Shown here: positions 6,964 through 11,557 of the stretch, in pieces
Position numbering within the stretch: position 1 is the stretch's first letter
Layout: every line of letters starts with the position of its first letter
Source of the DNA: Nanoarchaeales archaeon
Lineage (GTDB): Archaea > Nanobdellota > Nanobdellia > Woesearchaeales > UBA583
Reading direction: 5' to 3'
DNA: 11,557 bases
Assembly (NCBI GenBank): GCA_013215525.1
Contig: JABSQY010000051.1
Location: 1 to 11,557, forward strand
The notes under the pieces: model-generated
Seen by the model: the letters and a program-made list of their open reading frames with translations, nothing else
Told to the model about the DNA's origin: nothing
Databases searched by the model: none
Made by a program: the position numbers and the translations under genes

Positions 6964-6973
6964 AATATATAAA
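6964..6973 (+). promoter_or_regulatory. TATA-like box of the 172-aa gene
   Basis: AATATATAAA ends 25 nt before the ATG at 6999, the spacing of an archaeal TATA box for a leaderless transcript. A second TATA-like run (ATAAATATATAAG) sits right against the ATG but is too close to act as its box. No Shine-Dalgarno is visible. Confidence 0.45.
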
Positions 6974-6998
6974 CTAAAAATGATTATAAATATATAAG

Positions 6999-7517
6999 AT
7001 GACACTTGAATCAATAATTTTTACACCAAAAGAAGAAAAAATATTAAGAAAACACAGAGACACAGATAATTTTATTGAGAAGTGTATTCAAACTATTTAC
7101 AAATCAGCAAATATCTACAATACCACAATAGATAAAACAAAAAAAGCAGTTTTAAGTTTCCCACAATTCACAGGATTAAATCATCAAAGAGTATTAAGAC
7201 AAAAAACAAGATTAAGTAAATTAATAGATATAAATAAAGCTGAAACTATAACTCACATTTTAAATAAACCAGGAATCGCAGGATGTTCATATAAAAGAGA
7301 TTTAGCAATTTTTGATATTGTTAGAACTTTAGAAGATGAAGGTTTAGAAGTTACACAAAAACAAGTGTTAAATAATTTCACAAAAAGTCCATATGTACCA
7401 AATACAAAAAAATTAAGAATTACAAAAGCAAAAAGATTAAATCAATTAGAAGAAATGCCACCAATGTATCACGCACTCAAGAAAACTTCTCAGATAAATA
7501 AACTTAAAAATATATAA
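6999..7517 (+). CDS. Unrecognised basic 172-aa protein within the truD-tail repeats
   Basis: I do not recognise this protein. It is lysine/arginine-rich, has no signal peptide or membrane helix, and appears alpha-helical. An N-terminal helix pair (about 10-50) is followed by a basic stretch HQRVLRQKTRLSKL (62-75). Residues about 95-130 (KRDLAIFDIVRTLEDEGLEV and following TQKQVLNNF) have the helix-turn-helix rhythm 'I..I..L...G..VT...V...F' seen in winged-helix DNA-binding proteins, and the tail is strongly basic. DNA binding is therefore plausible but unproven. The R..H.R..Y signature of tyrosine recombinases is absent. The gene has its own TATA-like box, converges with truD (14 nt apart) and lies exactly between the two truD-tail copies, so it may be cargo or a maintenance gene of a small integrated element. 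Confidence 0.65.
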   Translation: MTLESIIFTPKEEKILRKHRDTDNFIEKCIQTIYKSANIYNTTIDKTKKAVLSFPQFTGLNHQRVLRQKTRLSKLIDINKAETITHILNKPGIAGCSYKRDLAIFDIVRTLEDEGLEVTQKQVLNNFTKSPYVPNTKKLRITKAKRLNQLEEMPPMYHALKKTSQINKLKNI

Positions 7518-7530
7518 AATCTAAATTGTT

Positions 7531-7591
7531 ACTAGAAAAGTTGTTTCACAATATTTGTCGCATACTGCCCAGCACCAAGTTCAAAATCAAC
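7531..7591. repeat. truD-tail direct repeat, copy inside intact truD
   Basis: Partner of the copy at 6819-6879 (offset 712). The match is 55 of 61 bases, and 44 of 46 in the core 7531-7576. It covers the stop codon and the last ~19 codons of truD. Same-orientation repeats bracketing a short gene at a gene's 3' end are the arrangement expected of attL/attR. Confidence 0.75.
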
Positions 7592-8686
7592 ACATACCTT
7601 TTTCATCCCTCCATTCAATTCATCATCTTCAACTTCATTAATTTTCAAATTATTTGGTCTATTAATAATCTCACGATACACTGTAGACTTTGGACGTAAC
7701 TCAGGCCAAGACTTTAACTGAAACATATCACGTGTCACTTCATCTTGTTTTAAAATTGAATCAACAATCTCCATAACAGGCGCTGGCACCTTCTCGAAAT
7801 CCGTAAAATGATTAATTAACTCTAACTTATCATAATCTGCAAGAATACCTTGAACCATAAGTTCCTTAATAGTATTATTAAAAATATGAGATTGGTACGC
7901 ATTAATATATAATGTTCTTAACTTTTTCATAAGTGTACGAAACGCGCCAGGAAAATCATTTTTAGCCTTTTTCAAATGAGCTAAAATATTTTTATAATCT
8001 CGAAAATTATCTGGACAAATCTCAATCAAAGTATCAATCATATCCTCGTCTTGCGTTTTTATCAAAAACCATTCTTTTTCAACACGTTCAATAAAAATTT
8101 TTAATTCTTCCATTGGACTTGGAGGCATAGAAGTTAAAATCTCTTTAACAGCAAGCTCAGGTTTATTTTGTAAAATATATTTTCCTATTTTATGAGAATT
8201 ATTAGCAAAACCAAATCGTTGTGAATCAAAATAATTTAAAGCTCCATTTTTTTCCATAACTTCTAACTTATTAGGACACTCTTCAATTTGTTCTTGAGTT
8301 AAACCTCGAACTGTAATTCTAAACTTATTTCCTAAATTATCTCCTAAATTAATACGACCTGGAAACTTTCCAATAAATTCAACATCAATATCTTTAATCT
8401 CATTATTAATATGATCAATATTTTTTTGTAAGTTTTCTTCATTAATACCAATAATTGAAATTACTTGTGTCGTAATTCCGTGTTTATCTTTAGTTCCTGC
8501 AAAATGTACAAGTCTTTTAGAAGTATTAAAAGCGCTTGCAACAATGTCAATAGCACGTAATTGATTGTACTGTGTTTTCTTTAAAATAAAATAAAAATAA
8601 TCTTTCCCTTCATCCTTTTTTTCAAACTTTTTTATATCATAAAGTTCATCAACTAAAAAATCTTCTGCAATTTGTTTTAAAATCAT
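7532..8686 (-). CDS. truD: tRNA pseudouridine(13) synthase TruD
   Basis: Isomerises uridine to pseudouridine in tRNA, canonically position 13 in bacteria; archaeal and eukaryotic (Pus7) relatives also modify position 35 of some tRNAs. The 384 residues are near full length for an archaeal member. Motifs seen are FAGTKDKHGITTQ with catalytic Asp67, NYFDSQRFG (151-159), RTLYINAYQSHIFN (257-270), the LKSWPELRPKS segment (324-334) and the terminal FELGAGQYATNIVKQLF, the conserved 'G.YAT..(L/I)(R/K)' end. The region between about 185 and 255 is the family-specific insertion domain. It is transcribed alone from a TATA-like box 27 nt upstream and faces the 172-aa gene tail to tail. Its last ~60 coding bases are duplicated 712 bp downstream, and the first of two 150-bp direct repeats begins 4 nt ahead of its ATG. 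Confidence 0.93.
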   Translation of the reverse strand: MILKQIAEDFLVDELYDIKKFEKKDEGKDYFYFILKKTQYNQLRAIDIVASAFNTSKRLVHFAGTKDKHGITTQVISIIGINEENLQKNIDHINNEIKDIDVEFIGKFPGRINLGDNLGNKFRITVRGLTQEQIEECPNKLEVMEKNGALNYFDSQRFGFANNSHKIGKYILQNKPELAVKEILTSMPPSPMEELKIFIERVEKEWFLIKTQDEDMIDTLIEICPDNFRDYKNILAHLKKAKNDFPGAFRTLMKKLRTLYINAYQSHIFNNTIKELMVQGILADYDKLELINHFTDFEKVPAPVMEIVDSILKQDEVTRDMFQLKSWPELRPKSTVYREIINRPNNLKINEVEDDELNGGMKKVCVDFELGAGQYATNIVKQLF

Positions 8687-8690
8687 ACTT

Positions 8691-8840
8691 AAAACTAGTT
8701 TATTCTAATTTATAAAATTAAGTAAATAAACTTGTTTTAAGTTCCAACAACCATTGGTTGGTGTGAAATTCAATTTCTAAATCCATTGGATTTAAAATGA
8801 TTAAATTAATTCGTTATAATTTATAAAAATAACGAATTAA
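8691..8840. repeat. 150-bp direct repeat, copy 1 (truD-proximal)
   Basis: About 95% identical to 8911-9061 (about seven substitutions and one single-base indel). It contains a TATA-like box for truD, a hairpin around CCAACAACCATTGGTTGG (8744-8761), a perfect palindrome TAAATCCA-T-TGGATTTA (8778-8794) and the start of an AT-rich stem with 18-bp perfect arms (8800-8817 with 8829-8846). No protein-coding frame is evident. Confidence 0.85.
8707..8719 (-). promoter_or_regulatory. TATA-like box of truD
   Basis: On the minus strand AATTTTATAAATT is centred 27 nt upstream of the truD ATG, with no Shine-Dalgarno between, which fits a leaderless transcript. The same sequence with one change recurs at 8927-8939 in the second direct repeat, so the truD promoter itself has been duplicated. 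Confidence 0.5.
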
Positions 8841-8845
8841 TTTAA

Positions 8846-8910
8846 TTATGTCCAGTTGACAATTGGTCAACGTGAACATCAATTATATGTACATTGTACA
8901 TAAATTGAAT
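8846..8910. repeat. Spacer between the direct repeats with two further palindromes
   Basis: This 65-70-bp spacer holds GTTGAC-aattg-GTCAAC (8855-8871) and the perfect ATGTACA-T-TGTACAT (8887-8901), the latter extended by CAATT (8880-8884) and AATTG (8903-8907). A 19-codon minus-strand frame also fits here but has nothing to support it. Flanks of the first hairpin (TCC before, GTGAACATCAATT after) resemble those at 3752-3769 and in the 150-bp repeats. Confidence 0.6.
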
Positions 8911-9061
8911 AAAACAAGTTTATTCTAATTTATAAGATTAAGTAAACAAACTAATTTTAAGTTCCAACAACCATTGTGTTGGTGTGAAATTCAATTTGTA
9001 AATCTATTGGATTTAAAATGATTAAATTAATTCGTTATAATTTATAAAAATAACGAATTAA
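8911..9061. repeat. 150-bp direct repeat, copy 2 (pyrF-proximal)
   Basis: Second copy of 8691-8840. Its hairpins survive despite changes: the single-base indel turns the first stem into CCAACA..TGTTGG (8964-8969 with 8977-8982), and a C-to-T change in the second stem leaves a G-U pair. The AT-rich stem is shortened to 12-bp arms (9027-9038 with 9050-9061). That stem follows the pyrF stop by about 20 nt on the minus strand, next to a short run of T, so it could help end pyrF transcription. Confidence 0.85.
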
Positions 9062-9079
9062 AAAATATAATAATTAATT

Positions 9080-9835
9080 TTAGTTCATATAAGGTGCCAT
9101 CTCCCTAAGTCCAAGTAATGCTTGTTTCTCCATATTTGGCGCTTTTGTATATGCACTTCCAACAACTAAAATTGAATTTCTACAATCGCGGACTGCAGAA
9201 GCAATATCATAAACTTGTTTTTGTCCCTCATTAACTAAACCATTCAATTGAACTCCTGGTGTTATAAATCGTAATTTATTTCCAAATTTTTTCTCTAAAC
9301 CACCAGCAAATTTAGCAGGACACACAATCCCATCTAAACCATCTTCAATTGCTATTTTAGCTTTATTTAACATCGCAGCTTCATATCCCCTTGGATTTCC
9401 CAATCTTAAAACATCAGCAGTATTTAAACTTGTAAGTTCAGTTACACCAATAACTAGAGGTTTTTCAATTCCTAAAATTTTAGATTTTTCAAAAGCACCT
9501 TCAAGAGCTGCTTCATTCATAGCTTTACTTCCAACATGAATATTAAACATGTTAACTCCTGTAACTGTTGCAGCCATTGCATATCTTCTAATTTGATCTG
9601 GAGTGTCATGACCTTTTAAATCTAAAAATGAAGAGCCACCAACTTCTGCGATTTCAGAAATAATATTTCTTCCTTCCAGTCCTGCAATTAAATGTAAAGA
9701 TTTTCCAATCTTAAAAGACTTAGCAAAAGGACTCAATATTTTAGCCCATTCTAAAGCTTGATCTACACTTTCAGTGTCCAATGCAACACATACTCTTTCT
9801 CTTGCTTTTTGTTCTTGTTCTGTTAAAAATACCAT
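9080..9835 (-). CDS. pyrF: Orotidine-5'-phosphate decarboxylase-like protein
   Basis: Would convert OMP to UMP, the last step of de novo pyrimidine synthesis, and so feed the UDP-sugar supply. The 251-residue TIM barrel carries VALD with Asp20, FKIG with Lys42, and FLDLKGHDTPDQ with Asp72-x-Lys74-x2-Asp77, which is the catalytic Asp/Lys network of the family (commonly D-x-K-x2-D-x-P-N). GVTELTS (130-136) and ITPGVQLNG (191-199) match the later barrel loops. The odd point is VVGSAYTKA (224-232): most OMP decarboxylases have VxGRxI, whose Arg binds substrate phosphate, and here it is Ser227. The function may be intact with another phosphate ligand, or the substrate may differ (the same superfamily includes 3-hexulose-6-phosphate synthase, though its motifs fit less well). 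A TATA-like box (9861-9868) lies 26-33 nt upstream. No pyrimidine-pathway gene adjoins. Confidence 0.8.
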   Translation of the reverse strand: MVFLTEQEQKARERVCVALDTESVDQALEWAKILSPFAKSFKIGKSLHLIAGLEGRNIISEIAEVGGSSFLDLKGHDTPDQIRRYAMAATVTGVNMFNIHVGSKAMNEAALEGAFEKSKILGIEKPLVIGVTELTSLNTADVLRLGNPRGYEAAMLNKAKIAIEDGLDGIVCPAKFAGGLEKKFGNKLRFITPGVQLNGLVNEGQKQVYDIASAVRDCRNSILVVGSAYTKAPNMEKQALLGLREMAPYMN

Positions 9836-9860
9836 CTTAATTTAATTAATAAATTTAAAG

Positions 9861-9868
9861 TTTATAAA
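9861..9868 (-). promoter_or_regulatory. TATA-like box of pyrF
   Basis: TTTATAAA at -33 to -26 from the pyrF ATG on the minus strand. The bases between contain no Shine-Dalgarno, so a leaderless message is likely. Confidence 0.45.
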
Positions 9869-9923
9869 ACTTACTAAATTCACTACTCTCAAATAATCAA
9901 ACACTAAACTTACAGACATACTA

Positions 9924-9942
9924 AAAGTTCCTTTGGAACTTT
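9924..9942. repeat. Hairpin AAAGTTCC-ttt-GGAACTTT
   Basis: A perfect 8-bp stem with a 3-nt loop in the divergent pyrF/transposase gap. It is the first of three stems there. It shares the AGTTCC start with the hairpins in the 150-bp repeats. Confidence 0.6.
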
Positions 9943-9954
9943 CTCACATAAAAA

Positions 9955-9965
9955 TCACTCAGTGA
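9955..9965. repeat. Small palindrome TCACT-C-AGTGA
   Basis: 5-bp arms around a single base, between the larger stems upstream of the transposase. It could mark the left end of the insertion element, but no matching inverted copy was found on the right. Confidence 0.35.
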
Positions 9966-9972
9966 CACAAAA

Positions 9973-9998
9973 ATAATATTAATTTTGAATAATATTAT
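9973..9998. repeat. AT-rich stem directly before the transposase start
   Basis: ATAATATTA (9973-9981) and TAATATTAT (9990-9998) form 9-bp arms with an 8-nt loop, ending 5 nt before the transposase ATG. It may hold the promoter (the first arm lies near -30) and could also hide the start codon in read-through transcripts, a known way of damping transposase expression. That role is inference. Confidence 0.4.
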
Positions 9999-10003
9999 AA
10001 CTT

Positions 10004-11320
10004 ATGACTTTCAAAGACATAACTTTTGATGAACTTAAACTTGAATTTTTTAAAATGAAAGAAGAGATAAAATCTCTTAAAGCTGAAAATAAAGAATTAA
10101 AAGCAAGATTAAAAATTTATGAAAACTCAAATACTCCTTCTTCTAAAAAACGAAATAAAAAACAAACTAATGAACCAAAAAAATCTAGTGGAAGAGAAGT
10201 AGGACATATTGGTTCAGGAAAAGTATATTTAAAACCAACTCACACTCAAAACTTTTCAAGTTCCTGCTGTCCAAATTGTTTTTGTTCACAAATTAAAAAA
10301 ATTGATGAAACAATAATTATTAATGAAGAGATAAGTTCTCCAAAACCAGTAAAAGTAATCAAAAACATCATATATAACTTTAAATGTAATAATTGTGAAA
10401 GAAAATTTGAATCAAAAAATGATGTTTTAAAAAAATCAAGATTTGGAATAAATGTGATAAGTGAAATTTTAATTTCAAAGTTTGAAGAAAGATTACCTTT
10501 AGTTAAAATTAAAAATAAATTAATTAGACAATATAACTTAAAAATCTCAACTTCAGGAATAAATGGAATAATTTGTAGGGTTTCAAACCATTTAAATAAT
10601 GTTTATTTAAAACTATTAAATAAAATTAATGAAATGAGATTTGTATATGCGGATGAAACTTCATGGAGAGTTTCAGGAAAAAATTATTGGCTTTGGTCAT
10701 TTTCAAATAAATTAATTAGTGTTTTTATGTTAAGAAAAAGTAGGGGTAGAAAACCAGTTAAAGAAATTTTAAATAATTATAATGGAGTTATAATTAGTGA
10801 TGGTTGGAAAGTTTATGAAAAATTTTGTAAATCTCAACAAAGGTGTTGGGCACATTTAATTAGGGAAGTTAAAGAATTGAATTATTTTGTAGAAGGTAGA
10901 AATTTAATTACTAATTTAGATAATCTTTTTTATTTAGCAAAAAAAGCATCTAAATTAAATAATTATAATGAAAGAAAGGAAAAATATGATTTTTTACTTT
11001 GTGAAATGAAAACTTTAATTGGTTTTTGTATGTCTAATAAAAAATTAAGAAAAATTGGAAAAACTATTAATAATGGTTTAAATAGTTGGTTTACAGCAGT
11101 TTTGGAAAATGATATAGAATTTACTAATAATCGTGATGAAAGAGAAATTAGGAAATCAGTTGTTATTAGAAAAATTATTGGTGGGTTTCATTCAGAAAAA
11201 GGAACTAAAAGTTTTGATATTATTATGACTTTATTTGCAACTTTTAAAAAACAAAATAAAAATTTGTTTTATAGTTTAAAGAAACTTTTAACTAAAGAAC
11301 AATTTAGAATTGGTCTTTAG
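10004..11320 (+). CDS. IS66-family transposase (TnpC-like, stand-alone)
   Basis: A DDE transposase of 438 residues that would cut and join element ends. It has an N-terminal leucine-rich coiled coil (about 10-40), the IS66-like NSNTPSSKK linker (41-49), a zinc-ribbon with C89-x2-C92 and C128-x2-C131, then the DDE_Tnp_IS66 catalytic domain: Asp217 in VYADETSW, Asp266 in IISDGW, the QRCWAHLIREVKEL helix (279-292), and Glu379 in NNRDEREIR followed by RKIIGGFHSEKGT. All catalytic residues are present and the frame is intact, so it could be active. No tnpA/tnpB partner genes are seen, which fits the single-gene ISBst12-like branch of IS66. Hairpins flank the gene on both sides, but no inverted terminal repeat or target duplication could be found. 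Confidence 0.9.
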   Translation: MTFKDITFDELKLEFFKMKEEIKSLKAENKELKARLKIYENSNTPSSKKRNKKQTNEPKKSSGREVGHIGSGKVYLKPTHTQNFSSSCCPNCFCSQIKKIDETIIINEEISSPKPVKVIKNIIYNFKCNNCERKFESKNDVLKKSRFGINVISEILISKFEERLPLVKIKNKLIRQYNLKISTSGINGIICRVSNHLNNVYLKLLNKINEMRFVYADETSWRVSGKNYWLWSFSNKLISVFMLRKSRGRKPVKEILNNYNGVIISDGWKVYEKFCKSQQRCWAHLIREVKELNYFVEGRNLITNLDNLFYLAKKASKLNNYNERKEKYDFLLCEMKTLIGFCMSNKKLRKIGKTINNGLNSWFTAVLENDIEFTNNRDEREIRKSVVIRKIIGGFHSEKGTKSFDIIMTLFATFKKQNKNLFYSLKKLLTKEQFRIGL

Positions 11321-11335
11321 TGAAATCGCACTAAA
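11316..11335 (+). terminator. Hairpin overlapping the transposase stop codon
   Basis: TTTAGTG (11316-11322, including the TAG stop) pairs with CACTAAA (11329-11335) around a 6-nt loop. It may protect or end the transposase transcript, or be part of the element's right end. The reverse complement of the following bases begins GTAAG, like the 5'-GTAA that opens many IS66 terminal repeats. Confidence 0.4.
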
Positions 11336-11356
11336 CACTTACGGAAAAAACAAAAT

Positions 11357-11368
11357 AATATAAATAAT
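11357..11368 (+). promoter_or_regulatory. TATA-like box of the right-edge gene
   Basis: AATATAAATAAT is centred about 24-27 nt before the ATG at 11386, the same leaderless spacing as elsewhere in the window. It supports the following frame as a real gene. Confidence 0.4.
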
Positions 11369-11385
11369 AAAAATTAAAATAAATT

Positions 11386-11557
11386 ATGTTAAAAAAAATA
11401 TTAAATAATTATAAACAAATTAAAACTTATTTTAAAAATAAAGAAGTTGAAAAAAAATATCTAACACATAAACAAAATTTAATTAATATTATTCAAAACC
11501 AAAAATCTAGTCCATACTTATTAGAAAGTATAGAAAATACACAAGAAAGTTTAAAGG
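11386..11557 (+). CDS. Start of an unidentified lysine-rich protein (cut by window edge)
   Basis: An open frame of 57 codons runs from this ATG to the right edge. It begins MLKKILNNYKQIKTYFKNKE and remains hydrophilic, with many Lys, Asn and Gln and an alpha-helical or coiled-coil look. It has no signal peptide, membrane helix or recognised motif in the part visible. A well-placed TATA-like box about 27 nt upstream and a frame staying open in very AT-rich DNA argue that it is genuine. No function can be assigned. Confidence 0.5.
   Translation, partial: MLKKILNNYKQIKTYFKNKEVEKKYLTHKQNLINIIQNQKSSPYLLESIENTQESLK

Larger units (their letters stand above)
6619..6998. other. Noncoding stretch between Nudix pseudogene and 172-aa gene
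   Basis: 380 bases without an intact gene. It holds the long hairpin at 6666-6761, the truD-tail duplicate at 6819-6885, a 6-bp-arm palindrome (TAACTA-ttaat-TAGTTA, 6923-6939) and the TATA-like box of the 172-aa gene near 6964. Nothing recognisable was seen in 6762-6818 beyond an isolated TTCGAAA that does not sit in a tRNA T-arm. Confidence 0.6.

Noticed and set aside
6999..7517. 172-aa protein as a tyrosine or serine integrase
   Set aside because: No R..H-x-x-R..Y signature and no catalytic serine motif of the resolvase type can be found, so the integrase label is not supported despite the flanking repeats.
8846..8905. 19-codon minus-strand frame in the repeat spacer
   Set aside because: It consists mostly of two palindromes, has no ribosome-binding site, and its length is expected by chance.
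8691..9061. CRISPR array
   Set aside because: Only two repeat units, each about 150 bp, with a single spacer and no cas genes.

Overview
The window looks like part of a small-genome, very AT-rich archaeon, most likely a DPANN lineage such as Woesearchaeota or Pacearchaeota. The grounds are an archaeal-type TruD, a dolichol-phosphate-mannose-synthase-like GT2 paired with a DUF2304 membrane protein, and TATA-like boxes about 25-30 nt ahead of start codons with no Shine-Dalgarno (leaderless transcripts). The lineage call is inference; no rRNA gene is present. TGA is a normal stop here: two genes end in ATGA overlaps.

Region 1 (about 1-3713, minus strand) is a tightly packed glycan-assembly operon, read right to left: GT2 glycosyltransferase, DUF2304 membrane protein, GalE-type epimerase, a GT4 glycosyltransferase, and a second GT4 cut by the left window edge. 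Gaps are 6 nt or less, with ATGA or 11-nt overlaps. The GT2/DUF2304 pair probably charges a lipid carrier at the membrane, GalE supplies an epimerised UDP-sugar, and the GT4 enzymes extend the glycan. The operon starts at a TATA-rich 35-nt palindrome.

Region 2 (3912-5642, minus) is a separate gene for an unrecognised secreted, membrane-anchored, extremely acidic protein with four repeats, each holding two cysteines 36-37 residues apart, then a coiled coil, one transmembrane helix and a basic tail. It is a plausible substrate or partner of the glycan machinery.

Region 3 (5785-7531) is accessory and degraded: a Nudix-like pseudogene with two in-frame stops, a long hairpin that may be a noncoding RNA, a duplicated truD 3' end, and a 172-aa gene of unknown function. 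The truD tail occurs at 6819-6879 and again inside intact truD, in direct orientation 712 bp apart. The two copies bracket the 172-aa gene as attachment sites bracket an element inserted at a gene's 3' end.

Region 4 (7532-9835, minus) holds truD and an orotidine-5'-phosphate-decarboxylase-like gene. Between them lies a 393-bp noncoding stretch with two ~95%-identical 150-bp direct repeats and several small palindromes. Related hairpin pairs lie at 3714-3769 and 9924-9998, suggesting a dispersed hairpin repeat family or regulatory module.

Region 5 (9836-11557, plus) has a stand-alone IS66-type transposase flanked by hairpins but with no recognisable inverted terminal repeats, then the start of an unidentified lysine-rich gene cut by the right edge.
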